NCBI RefSeq assembly: GCF_001522545.3
Contig: NC_031769.1
Location: 5,827,999-5,891,998, forward strand
Length of the DNA: 64,000 nucleotides
Direction: 5' to 3'
From: Parus major
Lineage: Eukaryota > Chordata > Aves > Passeriformes > Paridae
In this document: in pieces, positions 38,901 to 53,900 of the stretch
Layout: the number at the start of each line of letters is the position of its first letter
Position numbering within the stretch: position 1 is the stretch's first letter
Program-made: the position numbers and the translations under genes
Notes under the pieces: generated by a model
Database searches by the model: none
What the model saw: the letters and a program-made list of their open reading frames with translations, nothing else
What the model was told of the DNA's origin: nothing

Positions 38901-41900
38901 GTTTATACAAGAAACAATGCTAAAAAAAAAATCCAGACAAACCCCTCAAAGACCAAGCATCACCAAGGTTTTATCGAGTTGCTTTTTCTAAAATCAAGTT
39001 CTTAAGATACATTTTCTGGTCTTATCTAGCACCACAACTGGAGGTGTCATGCTCACAATGCATGAGTTGACACAGGACATTTCACTCTAAACTGCTGCTC
39101 CAGCAAGGCACACACTCCACCTCCAGATCATCCTAATAAAGTCAGATTAAGGATTGAAACTGTGCCTCCCAGAACTTTCTGAAACTGTGTATTTTGGACA
39201 CCATTTAGTAAGTGAGCAAATTTTCAAGCTATTTCTCCTTTAGCTATAAATTTATGAAGTTGCTACCCAGAGTTCATGTTCCTGGAGTCTTTGCCAATAC
39301 CAGCACATTAAGCACTCCATTTGAAAAAAAGCTTAACTACCTCTATATTAGGCTGTTAGATCTTCAAGGTAAGAGAGTTAAGTTCAGTAAAAATCATCAT
39401 TGAAATTTTTTCCTCCTAAGGATTCTGAACTAACTGAAAGACTTGACTGCTGCCGTCTGTCTGTGCTAAGCCTGGAAACTGAATAGCAGAAAGAAGTCAA
39501 AGCCAACAGAAAATGCTGCATTTCACACCCAGATGTATTAATTAGTGCTTTCCTCCTAACAGTGAAAGAGGAGGAAACAGACAAAACCAGTGTTCCAACA
39601 CTCTCCTCCTAAATTCCTCCAAGCTTTATAACAAGCCTTTCAGTAATGATGTGTTCATGCTCACGAGAGGAAGCCTGCTTTCTTCCATGAGGCACAGGGA
39701 AACTCTCCTGTCTGGAATTCAACACCCAACCCCTTGGGGTAAGTGCAGGCAACTGTATCCCAATAAACCAAGGCTTCCATGGACACGAGAAATCTAAACC
39801 CTGAGTCATTAACACCCAGCCGCCCATGTGTCTCAGCCCATGAGCAAGCAGCAGGCAGAATCCTGTGACCAATAGGTTGGCTTGAACTTTGTCCCACAGG
39901 GTTTTATTCCAGGCCTTTGACCTATGCTCGTGGACAGAGTGGAAAATCAAGCTGACAATTTAGCTCCTATCTGCTCTTGCCCCAGAAAGATCAGGCAAGG
40001 CTTTCAGCAAGGATTGCAACACAAACACAACGTCCGTGAGGCCAAGGGACCGCACGCAACCACGCCTGCCGATGTGCCAGCTCCATCCCGGAGCACGGCA
40101 GGGAAGACACAGCTGTCCAGATGTGCAGGCACCACAGGCACATTTCTGCCTCAACAGCACAAGAGAGTCTGACACCAGCAGCAAAAGCTTGATTAGCTGA
40201 TTACTCAAGGGTGCACACCTTGAAGAGAGGCTCAGCTCCAACGTGCCCTCCTTTGGAATAAAGCCACACATTTTTGCAGTTCACTAAGCTGCTCCTTGCA
40301 GCATCCTTCACACTGGTAAATTCAACAAATCCACTGTATTCAAGTCTTAGGAAAATAAACATCCACTGAGACCAAAAGTAGAAGGGAGCTGAAGCAAGGC
40401 TGGAAGCTGGGTACAGAGGCTTGCTATGGTAACTCAAAGCACCAGAAACTCTGTGGCAGAGTTGGAAGCAAAATTCTCCAAGTTTAATGACTCTCCCTCT
40501 GCCTGAAGGAATGGGGCAGAAGGGAAGAGCTGTAAGAAATGTGTTTCATGAGTGTTTAGAATACAAGTCCCAGGTGGCTGAAAACTCAGCTCAAGTTGTC
40601 CAGAAGTACCCAAAGTGTATTTGCATACACAATTCATTATTTATGTTATTATGTAATGTGAGAGTGGTAATGAAAAGAGTTTTCCACTGTCAAAACAGAA
40701 AAGGAGCAGATTTTCACAGAGAAAGCCAGTTCAAAAACTAAAGCTGTTGTGTTTCTGTTCATACACTAGACCACTTGCACCATAAAGCAGAACATCCCAT
40801 AAACACTCTGACTAGTGCAATCATAGCACATCAGTTTCAAATGCCAGTGCAATTGTCAAGGCAAAACAATTGCCAAATTGCGTTTTACTCATCCTTTTAC
40901 TACTTGGACAAGAGCTGTGGTATTTGTAATCCAGCCTTAAAATTCAAGCTTTACAACACTAGGCAGTTTACCAAGCAGATGAGTAACAGAGCCTAGGTGG
41001 GCTTGGGGACAGCTGGTCTCCCCAAAGAGGTCACAGATTCTTCTGTGCACCACCACCTGTCTGCTGCCCCCATCTCACACCCTGTTCTCCTTGCAACAGG
41101 TTGGGGAAAAGCCCAGATTAAACTCTCATTGGCAGCCAAATTCTCCCCAAACCCAGGAGACAAAAATGATGCAACCAGGCATCAAGCAAGTCCAACAACA
41201 GCTCCACAAGCAGGGCATTGTGCAAGCAGGGCTGCACAGCTGCCCTCGGACGTGGCACGGCCACAGGCAGCACAGTGCAGCTTATCTCAACAGGAAGGGT
41301 TTCTCAATCCTTGAAACTGCCCACACAAGCCATCAGTAAACAGTTTGTCCTTCTCAGGAACAACAACTACTGAGGAGCTGCAGTTCTGCTGGCAGTGTAG
41401 ATGCAGTTTCTTTAGCCCATCTTTTGCTATTAAAATGCACAATTATGTAGTTACCATAATCAATAAACGTTTTACTGCTGGCAGCATCTCATCCACTCCT
41501 ACCACAAGCATTGAGCACCTTACCTAAGCTAGTCTCTAGACTTAGCAATTAGACTTACCTACTTAGTCTCCTTAGACTCTCCTTAGGTCTACCCAGTCTT
41601 GCCCAAGGAACAAACTACTTCGGGCTTTGTCACAAAAAGCACTCAACAAATTTCATAATGAAATGTTGTCAGACACGTCAAATTAGGTAAGTGTGACTGC
41701 ACACTCAAAATTCCTACACTGCACAGAGATGAAGTTTTCATACCAAAAGAGACACTTGATTTAACTTGAACATTGGTATCTTCATCTTCTTTAATTCACA
41801 ATACCAAGATGCACAAAATGGAGACGCTGGCATTTCCATAGCGCAGATTATCTATTCATCCTCAGAGCACAGAGCGGGACTGAACGACTTCCTGGAGCCG

Positions 41901-44900
41901 ATGGAGGTTGGCTGCGTAGCAAAGAGGATTACAGCATCTCTCTTTGACAAAGATCTTCTCACAAGATCACAGGCTATCTCAATACCCATCACTAGCTCAT
42001 CATTCATCTCAGGCCACATCATTAGCAACTTTCTATGCTTAATTAAGATACCCCCCCAGGTACTAATTATGGCTGTGTAGTTGCTGTTTTGCTGATCATT
42101 GCTTTGTATTTGGGGAATTAGTCTAATGACTATAAAAATGATACATCTGTGTTAATAAAGAATTCTGTTTCTAAATCTGTAAAGACAGCAATACAATGAG
42201 TAATTTGTGTTTTACTAAGATGCAACTTATTTCTACTATTAGACTTCTAATTGTGAGGAATTATATAAACATCTACATTGAGCTGTAGCTTTATACGTTA
42301 TTGCAGTGATTTCCTTGTGATGTTAGCATTACAGTAACAGGATTAGAAAATTATTTTCTGATGCTTAGAGACAAAACTTTTCCTCAGTGCATGCAATGAG
42401 CTCAATTCCTGCACTTGCTCATGATATTCATGCCTGATTTACAACACAGTAGTGGCACTCCTCTCAATGTGCTCTCTGAGCTTTCTGGAGGACACACTAA
42501 AGGTTGCAATTCTGTAAGAGTGAAAGCTGGAGGACCTCAATGACACATATCTTTTGGTAATTGATAAGGAGCCTCCAACACTGCAGAACCCTTTATGACA
42601 AACCAAAAAGCATGTCAACTTTTCAGGACAACAGAAGTTCTTCTTTAACTTCTTTGGCAATCTGTCTCATTGCTACAACTGTTCCCTGCCTGCCCCTGTC
42701 CTGTATTTTTTTATTAGCATATAAGGAAATATATTTGAAGTCCAAGACAAGGTTTTGTAGCAAGAACTATTTCCGTCGTAAAAGAGGAGTTTCACGTGAT
42801 GGTCTGTAACACCAAGAGCATGAGCCTCCTGGAAGATGCTTGTTTCCCTTCCTTCTGTATTGCACAATCTTCTTGAGGTTTATCAAAGATATTCCTCTGC
42901 AAGCCAGAGGAAATCTGAGAGCAGTCATTTAGAAGCAAAGCCACATGGTTTCCTTTATTTTCTTCAGATTTCAAAGCAATCAGTCACACTCACAAGAGTA
43001 CTTGCAGGCCCTTGCTAGGTCAGCAGCAATAAGCCTTCTGAACACAAGCCAAGAGTCCTAATGCTATCTAGATCATATTTCCTGTAAAGAAAGCAAGAAG
43101 AGAGCATGTGCTTATTTTCCTTGATATTTAGCAGCAGGCTTGTTCCATCCTACAGCAGTGCTCATCCCTCAATGCTCACTTAAACTGTGTTGCAATGTAT
43201 TACATGTCCAAGCAAGTATGTAGAGAAAAATTCCACTGCATTCCTGCAACAGCTTATACTTCCAGGCAGTCCATTTTTTGTCTCCAACAAGGTCAGTAAC
43301 CACAGCAAAGGATTGTCAAAAGCAGTCTTTTAGTTATTTTAGCACACAGTCCAGTTACCTCTGCTTGTTACCCCTGCTGGCACAAAAGCAGAGGGCTGCA
43401 GCTTTCCTCCTGTTTCCCTTTTAATAAGCTAAATGCATTTTAATTCCATGTGTTTACTGTCAGTTTTGAAAGACTGGAAAAGCTGTTATAAAGCTTAAAA
43501 AAAACCCAAAAACCAAAACAACTTCTGTGGCATATACCTCACCTGAACATGCAATTCATGCATACCTGGCTGCATGCAAGATGCTTTAAAGAAGTATGGG
43601 GAACTGCATCCTGGTGTTCCTTAACTGCAAAGGAAATTCAGACATTCATATCCCAGACAGTAAACCTGTATTTTCTCAGATAAATACCATCCTCTCTATT
43701 TTCCCTTCATACTTCCTGCAGAAACTGTGCATCCCTGCAGCACCTTCCCACAGAACAAGGTTTAAAATATTTCAGGTGGCATCAGGAATTCAATGGCCTT
43801 GGTAGGTGGGCAGCAAGCAACTTGAGTATACAAGCAACACTTGCATATTCTTTTACCTTTACTATCATTTACCTTTCCTTTTCTGTCCTATTAAACTGTC
43901 TTTATCCCAATCCCATTTTATCATTTTCCCCAGCTGTGTCCTCAGTCCCATTCTGGGGAGTGAATGAATGGCTCTGTGTGGTGTTCAGCTGCCCAGTGGG
44001 TTAAACCATAACAACTTCCTAAAAGAAAGTTTATTAAAGATCAGACTCTAACATTCCAGTTTATGACACACCTAAAGGTAAAGAGCCTGAAATTTGTACT
44101 GACTTCCTCTCCGAAATGGCAAAACTCAAGTTCTACTGCTGGGTATAATCCAAGCCCTTTCTCTCTATACACACACTTCAAGCAGCTCATTAGGTGTTTG
44201 AATAAACTTGACCTTTCCTTGGATCATTGGGTATGTACAACAAGAAATGAAATGCCTTTGAAAGATCCTTTTAGGAACTGCCATTGTTTCATCACTACAT
44301 CAGTTTTAGATATTATGTCATTACAAATAACACATCTCTCTTGCTTTAATGCATTCCATGTATTCCTCTTTTCTATTGTCAAGGTTTTAGTTTCCACACA
44401 AGGAATCACACTCTCAAATTCTGGTCGCTTCTTTCTTGTGGCTAAAGATTTCTGGGATGTACAACCTAAGCTGCCTTTCTTTCTTCAAGTGGATCATTCC
44501 AGCTGCACTCAGAGCACCAGCTCTCCACCCTCTTCACAGACACTGCCCGTTGAATTTTCAAGTTCCATTAGGAAACAGTATAAACTCTTCCTTCCACAAA
44601 TCTCACTTGCATTTTCAGACCAGAGAGAACAAGAAGCCTTACCAAGATCAAAGACCTCAGTTCCACTGACATGCAGGTCTTCCCTAAAAAGGACTTTGAA
44701 GACTGGAGCCATCTGACTCACAGCTGCCAACACTGTGGCCACCATACTTCAATCACTGCTTACAGCCACCACCAAGCAGAGGGCCAAGTCTCTGAAAATG
44801 TCATTAAACCTTTCCTGGCATCATTTAAAAACACAACTCTAGGAATGTGACCCTGAGCATACTGTAACACCAAGTAATACCAAGAATAGCTGAAATGGGT

Positions 44901-47900
44901 GAGGAATAGACCATCTTGGCAGTACTACTGAAATGGGTATGACCAGAGGGCCTCACAACCTTGGAACTGCAAAAACAATAGTAAGAGATATATTTATCTT
45001 TTCCTTGTTGTAGGATGGCAGAAGGCAAGTACCTGACAAAATTCTGACAAGACAGTAATGGTAATATCATCCAGTCAAATCACATGATGCACATTCTTTA
45101 ATTACTGCTAAGGACTTCCAGCCTTACTCTGAAGGGAAGTCCACAGAGCTCTCCACCAACTGTAGCAAAAGCTGGAAGATACAACTGATTTGTGCCAAGA
45201 AGGGCAGGCTACCTGTACAACATATTATAAAAATACATAAATCAAACTGCATAATAACCACTATAAGATCTTGGCAACAACAGACAGCTCCACTCTGCAG
45301 CAGTGTGTAACTGTGAGGTGGGCAGTCAATGTTTCAGGTTCTTGGTGTCACCACTGATGGTCCAAGGTCTGACGAACCCAGCAGTGCACATAGGCCAATA
45401 AACCCTGACACTCATGGACAGCTGCTACCAGCACCCAACATCAGCACACAGCACCATTCATTCACCTGATATTCCTACACTGGGGGAAGTCCCCAAGGCT
45501 GCATGAAGCATCAGGCACTGCAGTACCAACCCTGACAACACCAAAACCTCTTAGCACAGAACAGGGAAGGTGGTCTTTGGGGATACTGACAGAGTTGTGT
45601 TGACTCCTTCTTCCTCCAGCACAGCAAGACATAGTCAACTCCATCACATCTCTGTCCACAACTCAGACACTGAGAGTTCTGATTGATGTTCATATTGTTG
45701 AGCTTTGACCACTTCTCCTATGCTAACCCAGTGGATCTACACATAACCACACCAACATAAAAACCAGCATGTGCCTGAACTGTTTCTTCTTCTACACAAC
45801 TCTCTCCCCACCACCAGGTTCTGATCACTTTTTGTTGTTACTGTTGTCTCTTCTCCATTTCAGCTTTCTCTGAATTAACTGCATGGGCACCTTCCATATT
45901 ACTTCTGCTTATCATGGGAAGCTCCTCCCCTCTATTTATCAGGGTTGAAGAAAGCCACAATCTGTTAAAATGCCATGTTCACAGCCTTGCACTTTACCCA
46001 GCTGGAGTTAGTCATCAACCCCTCCCCACCAATGCTGGCTGCAAGCCTCCTGCATTTACACACTTACCCATCTACCCAGGAGTAGCTGCTGAATACAGAG
46101 GACAATCTGTCAAAAATAATGGAGGTTTAAAGTAATAATATACCACAATCTCTGCCTGACACACATGGATAAAACAGCAGGGCAAAAATAAGACTCCAGA
46201 CCATGCAGAATACCAGAAGAATCATTAAAGCCTCCAACCTTGGGAAATGTTAAAGGAATTTAAGCCAAAGATAGGTCAGATACAACATGACATAGCTGAT
46301 TTTGCCACAGGGCAGAGAAGATAGAATAAGTAATCCTTGCTTGCTATATCTTGCTATCAAGTTCTTGCCTGCCAGGACAGTCAGCTGGCCTTCCTACCCT
46401 CCTAACCAGCACATACCCATCCATCTGTTGGCTTGAAAGGTACCTCAAATTAAGAGGTTTTAGATAAGAATCATATTTCCCTATTCTCAGTTTTCATATT
46501 ATGTAGTGCTAAAAAGTCACAATACAAAACTCTGACCTTTGCAGGGAAGAAGAAAAACACAGAACAAATCAAAAAACATCACCACTGCCATCTCACTCCC
46601 ACCCTCCCTCAACCACCTACAAGTATTCTGGGGGATAAAAAAGGATGACACCTGCAATTTGAAAATAAACTCTTTTTCTATTTTTTCACAAATAAGCATC
46701 TTCCAGCCTGTCCAGCTCCAGCAGCTGAGGAAACCCTTGCAAATACCAGCTGGATTCTTCACTTCCCAGTGTTCCACTAGCACAACCACACAGCATGGAC
46801 ACACAGCTGAGTATTGAACTACAGCTCAAGACAACCTAAAGTCAAGTCAGACTTCAGGAGACGCAGCAGAATATTCTATTTGTCTGCTGGACAGGTGTCC
46901 TGTGTGCACATCAACTCTTCAGTTCTGCGAGTTTCACATTAGCTCCTCCTCTGTCCTATCACCACACTTGGGGATAAAAGGGTGATAAAAATGTGCAGTT
47001 GTAGGAGGGCAAGCAGAAAAAAGGTTAAGTGCCCTAAGACTCCTAAACACTCTGTATAAGGAAGAAGATTTTGAAACATTCAGACAACTTATTCTTCCTA
47101 CCTTCACTGCTCAGAAAAACTTGCATTACCTTCCAACTGAACCATTTTTACACTTAAGTTTAGCAACCTCAAAAAGGTTTATGAAGAGTTTTGATTTTTT
47201 TTTCTCAAAATGAAGGTTTAAACAGCACAACCAACACCTTCCTTTAGAATTTATCCACCAGAGACAAACCATACAAAAGAAGCAAACACCATTTCCAAGA
47301 AATCAATGAAGAACAAGGTACTTCAGCACACTAAGAAACATGGTGCTTGTTTACATGCACATTTCAAAGCAGAACCTTCCAGTACTAATTAAAAAAAATG
47401 CTAATTTTGAAACGGATTTCAGAAGACCAAAAATTTGTTATTGATGGAATAACAAGCCTTGAAGCAAAATACACTTTACTGCATTAATGTCAAGTGCTTG
47501 ATTGTTTTGACAGTTTGTAGGACAGATTTAATGGAGTTTTCCTACATATTATGCATCTCAGCTCTTCTGCATACAGCAAGAGTACCTTTAAAGGAGGTCA
47601 TACATATTGAATGAAGTTTTGGCAATATAATTTGACAAGCTGTTGAAGCTAGACAGATGTATCCCACTAACTGGAGACAATGTTGTCAAGAGACACTTTC
47701 ATATCCTAATTTTGTATTACACTTGCACATGTTTACATCCACACACTGAGGACCACTTATATATTCCATCTTTGTCCAAATTAAAATTAATTTAACTCCA
47801 TACCCCACAGAACACAACTAGGTTTGGCACAAATGATGATCGGGTTCCTGTAATCTAAAATACCCACTAACACTGACAACCATCACAGAAATACTGACTC

Positions 47901-50900
47901 CTCAATCTTTGAGATTTTAGTGTCATATTAAGAAAGAGTGTTGAAAGAAAAAAAAAAAAAAAAGAGTTTAAAACATAATCTATCAGGGAATTGTGATTCC
48001 TACAGCTGATACCTATTTAGCATAGAAAGAGCACAACTTTTCTGAACTAATCCTCCAAGTGTCACACAGAGTCCTTCATTCCTTAAAAGCCCTTCAGAAA
48101 TCATGCACATAATCTTATGCCTCATAACCTTTGGCCATTTCCCACAAACTCCTGATGACTCCACCCATACCAAACTGCCGTACATTTCCTTGTTCTGTTC
48201 TAGCCTCAAGTTCTCTAATTCATATAAAAAGTCCCATAAGAAATTCTAGCAGACTTCTCTTTTGCAGGAGCCCCCAAGGCTCAAGCTGGTCTTTTGCTAG
48301 TCCTAACTTCATCTCGTAGAATATTGTGCTTGATGATCCAAAATCTGCATTTCCAGAACCTTTGTCATCTGTTTGCACCAATGCCTCATCCACCACTGTC
48401 TCATCCAGCATCCTTCACACAGCTATTCTCAAAAGGTACATGCCCAGCAATCAACATGTGTATGGTAAAATGAGGAAGAACCAGAGCGTTTCAACAATTA
48501 AGCAGCTGTGATTCATCCCTCTGCTCCAAGTGCTGATAAACATAACCAAAGGTTGAGCCAAGCAGGCTGAGGAGTCAACCAGTATTTGCAATAAACAGAT
48601 ACTCTGTAGGGTGTCCTAACCAAAGACAGAAGACCACGCTGAAAAGCAACACAGTTGAGATTTGTTTCCACTGGCTTTCCACATAGGAAGGAAATCAGTG
48701 ACTCTGAATGCCTTCCACTTCGTTGGACAGGTTGTAGCGAAGTGGGAGTCGGCCCCAATTCCCAAATAACAGTCAATAGGACAAGAGAAAACAGTTGCAC
48801 CAGGACACGTTTAGATCAGATGACAGAAAAAGTATCTTCACAGAAAGTGTTGTCAAGCATTGGAACCGGCTGTCCAGGGAACCAGTTGAGTCACCAGCCC
48901 TGGAGGTATTTAAAAGATGTGAGGGTATGGTTTAGTGGTGGACCTGGCAGCACTGGGTTAAGGGTTGGATTCCATGCTCTTAGAGATCTTTTCCCAAAGC
49001 TTTGGTTTTGATCCATTGCAACATCTTTATTAGCACGAGTTTCCAGAAAGTTCCAGATTGTATCACTTGACACATCATCTGAATTTAAAGACTTTTGGAA
49101 CAAGGTTTAGGTTTACCCCAGGTCAATTTTTTTTTCCCCCAATTCCACATGAATTGATTAGATTTGACTACAGAAGGTTATTTAAACAAGAACCTTGACA
49201 AACTTGATTTCTCCACGGTTCCCTAGCACACACCTCACCCACCACCTGCACAAGGCAATCTTTTTCCATGAAGAGAACGAGTCCAGTTCAGAAGGTCCAC
49301 TGCTGAAAGTTGACCAAAAGGTATCCATGCCTGTCTCAGGTGGAGGAAAACACAGATGTGGTTCCATAACTAGCCTGACTGAAGAAAAGTCTGCACAGCC
49401 TTGTACAAAGAGTCTACAACAAAAGCCTGTGCTCCTGACCCCATTCCCTCTGTCAGGGCTGCACTCACTGAGCTGACAAGACGAGGGATACAAAAACCTT
49501 CCCTTCTGGCTGCTTTACTTTTCCAAGAAAACAATTCCCTGAGCTGGTGGACAGCCTTCCATCACACCAGTGCCAGTACCTGGGTGGGGGTAACAAGGTC
49601 CAACTTCCAGCCACAGCGCAGGATTTGGTCAACTTGGGCCAAAAGGTGCCCCACCCTAAAGAGTTCATTTGCATCTGCCTTGATTACATGGCAATTAAAA
49701 AAAGAAAATGGCTTGAATGTTTCTTGAGAAAAGCTACACCTGAAAGCCTGTTTTGGCACTTTGATCAAAAATTGCCTCAGTTTACTTCCTTGTGACAAGT
49801 TCCATAGAAGCAACTTTACCCCACCAAAAGCCCAGTTCAGCATCCACTATTTTGTACTGTATTTTGTATTTCTCAAACAGGAAATGCAACCTGTAATGGT
49901 CCATATTAATAAGCTTTTAGTAAACTTAATAATCTGAAATCTTGTTAAAAGGTCTGCTAGACGACATAAAATAGATTTTGTCCACACTTCCCTTTTCCCC
50001 TATCCCATATACTCTCATTTACAGGAGAGCTGCCCACAATGGGTAGGAACCACACTGGAATGCCAATGTCCTAACCAGAATTGGAAGAGAGAAATCTTAA
50101 GGAACAACCATCCCCCAAACTCAGGAAGCAGATTTTCCTTTTTCACATTCACAACAAATCTGCCATTCAATTCAAATACAGACCTTGGAAAACAAAAGGG
50201 AACCTCTCGAATCCTTAAGGAGACCAATGCATGACTGACAAGGGCTGCTTCGTGTTTTTACGCACCACGCTTCATGTCTGCAGCTTCTGATTTAGGAAAA
50301 TTTGAGATGACACCAGCCAATTGACTCATGCAGGATTTGCAGAGCCTGAGTGCATTATGAACAGCCCACAGAGAAGCTGTTTCGATTTTGGATGGAATAC
50401 ACAATTAAGTTGAGCAGTTTTTAAAGCACGCCCTTGGATGTCACCTTGAGGAGAGCTACAGGAAGTTAATCATAATCGGCATTTATCACTTTTTAGCCTG
50501 CTCTTCTAATCCCGGCTGCGTGGTCACGCTGAGTTTCCGCAGCAGCCTGTACCGCAGAGGTGGCTGCCTGAGCCAGAACCTACACTTAAGGCAGTGTAGT
50601 ATATATAAATGAAGAGCTCCAACTTTATATAGCTTATAAATTACACGATCTACATTTCATTTGGCTTTTCCTGTTGATGTTAACTTTAAGTTGTGCAATC
50701 AAACACCAGAACACCCCCATACATACAAGCAAAACGTGCAAGCGTTACCACTGATGGATCAGAGTAGGCAATTTAAGAGTTAATCCTGGAGCAGTGTCCT
50801 CAAATAACCCTACCGTGGCTTGATATTACAGCTGAACATGCTGCCTCTAGTGCTTCCCAGCTACTGCTATCAGATGCTCTGTAGCAACTTTCCCTGCTGT

Positions 50901-53900
50901 AGCCACTATCGCAGTCACTAACACCGAAATGCAATTAAAGCTGGCATTTCCCGTCTCATCCCAGTCCCCTGGGAGCTGCAACCTTTCCTCCTCACAGCAC
51001 TGCCGCACCCTGGCAGAGCCAACTGCGGCCCTGGCAAGGGAAGGGCTGTGGAAGTCATCTTGGCACTTTACAAGGGACTCGGGAAAATGTTAACCTTACA
51101 TATCAGCTGGCTCCCGAACCGCTCAATTTTCCTGTTAAATCTCAGGCTTTCCCATGTTGCGGACACAGCCGATTGTGTAAACCAAATTACAGCGCACGAC
51201 AGCGGTAATTTCTCCATTCCTCCTCTGTTGACATTTACACGGGCAATTTATCGCCTGCTAAAATTACCACTTCCCCCGTCCAATCCCAGAGGGATCCCTG
51301 CTCGGGGCGGAACGCTGCTGTGCGAGCAGATGCCATCTTTCAGATGCGAACAGCAAAGCCTCCGCTCCATTTTACAGTGCAAACCTCCTCATATTCAAAC
51401 AACTTGCGTTTTCAAACTACGTTTTGCCATAACAATTATTTTTACTATTTACAGGTCCATATTGAATGTACTGCTTTTTCTGCCCTTCTTGCTTTTCAAG
51501 TAAGGTGGAGGGGGAGGAGAGGCATTTTTTAGCTTAATACAATCACCGGGAAGCCCTTCCACACAGATCTAAACCTGACAGATCATTTTGTTCCATCACA
51601 GGTTTTTTTGATACCTGCATGCTGCAGTCAGACCGTGACTACTTCTGCCTGCAGCATGGTCTGCTCTACACCTACACACATAAAAGAAGTTGATTTATTT
51701 ATCCAGAGAAGAAAATAGGTAAGTCCCCTATTATTAGTTGGATTTTCCCCTCAGAGCCATCAACTGCCCAGGAGAGCATTTTCAGATGACCAGTCCAAAC
51801 AGGCAAAAATTCAGAAAGAGTTCCTGTTTCTGCAAGTACATCTGTAAAACCAGCAGCACAACTTATACAAACAACAGAAAAGAAAGCAGGCTGAGATAGA
51901 AACCTACAACTGAAACAGCTGATTCAAACAACACCTTCCTGCTTATCTTAAATCCATCCACTCAATATAATACAGAGAATCCCAGTAATAAGGTACTTTA
52001 CAAGATGATCTAAGAAACCTTTTCTTTCAGACAGGCATCTGTGGTCTGAATTTGCATATCTGTTCTATAAACAGAAAGAGAATGAAACTGAGCACAAAGC
52101 ATTTTTGGCGAGTCTATGCTGCTTACTCTGAAAAGATTCAGAAAATCTTAGTCCTGCTTGATTTATTTCCAAGCAAATCCATTATTTCCAATTATATTTG
52201 GGATATTAAATTATGGCTGAAATACAAGTATGAAGATTCTTTTTAGTGAAGGCAGTAACTTTATAAAATTTTATGCTTCATCATGCATAAGACAGACTTC
52301 CTCCAGAATAAAATCTCAAGTGGCTGGTCTACCCTGGTCACTTCCCAACTAACAGTAATGGAAGTCAAGTTTCTCTGCTGTGAAACTCAAATCTTGGAAT
52401 GAAATCCATCTGATTTCTACTCAGAACCTTGCTGAGACAAGCACACTTACATAATGGAATTTAACTTTCTTAGACCAATTTAAGCCTGAGCAAAACTCAA
52501 CAGAGACATTCTTGCGCAATTTTGTCTCAGGTCATGCCACGACCTGCATGCTATATCCACAGATAATCAGTGTTCCTCACCAAAAAACAACTCCTGAAGC
52601 TCCTGGCAAATACTCTGTCTGCCTCTCAGAAAGGACGAGCCTGGGAATTCATGAGACTTCCACTCTGATCTCTCCCATCAGCAAAGAGTAAGAGTTTCAC
52701 ATATGAAAGGCTTGATGGCGGTGTTGAAAGATAGAGGGAGTGTATTCAAACAAGCAGACTCCTGAATTTTCTATTCTGAGAACTATTATACCAGAATACC
52801 ACTCCCAACCGCTACTTTACCTGACAACAGCAATGGGATAAGATTAAAATTTAATGTAAGTAAAATAAACAAGGTCATAGCGAGAATCCAGTTCCATTTT
52901 CAGACCCTGTTTCACAAATCCCCATGGAGGGCGTGCCCACCCTTCACTGTACACGCTCCTAACCTGAGAGACCCACGGTGTTGTCGAACCATCAGCTGTA
53001 GCGGAAAAGGTCATTGTTTGAAATATATCATCAAAACCTGGTTATTTTGGCACCTAACTGAGAGAGACATGGGAAAAAGAGCTCCACATTTTATGACAGC
53101 TTCATCTCAAACACTGTAGTCACAGGGGGAGCACCCAGCTTCTCAGAGCAGGTCACCTAAGCATTCAGGATGCCAAGCTATAAAACTGCAAGCATTTTAC
53201 AACTCACCAGAGTTAGCCTGCCTAATTCCAGGGTCAAGATTAATGCTGATGGCAAAACAATGCCATTCCCTAATTACAAAAGGAAATGTAGAAAGCATTT
53301 CCTTCCAGTCCTTCAGATTCTGGAATTATTCCCCACTTTAATGAGCATTACCTCTATACAATGCAGCATTTCCTCCAAAAGAAACGTACTTCCTCTTCTA
53401 CCACCCAAACACTTGTTCTAAAATGAGGTTATATCCTTTCTTACCCAGGATTCAAGTGATATTCTTGCCATCATAATACAAAGCAAGACTTCATCAAAAG
53501 TTTCCCTGAAGCCAAACTCAGCCCCCATCTCCTACACTGTAGGAGGCATATTTGGGGAAGTAGGGGACAGCCTAAATCCCACAGGTTAACCTTCCTGCTT
53601 TTCTAACAGCTTTACAAGATGGTAGTAAAACCTCAATGGCCCATTTCTACTGCTTGAACTTTTACCTAAGTATTTGCCTAGAAATTTAATGAAAATGGAA
53701 GAAAAATTCCAGTAAATCAGATTTTACCCCCCCCTTAATTCTATTTTTGTACAACTTGTAGCTCTCCTAATAAAACTGGTCTTGTCCTATCAAGCCAAAT
53801 TCCATATTAGTCCCAGAAAAGTTTAGTTGAAGAAGTTCAGCAGTAGGTCTTAAGTTAGGTAACTTTTAGGCCATCCTTTCCATGAGTACTATTGCTTACA

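Noticed and set aside
44063..44716. 217-codon plus-strand open frame in RHEB intron 1
   Set aside because: The predicted product has no recognisable domain, lies in an intron on the opposite strand, and has no promoter or splice support. It is most likely a chance frame.
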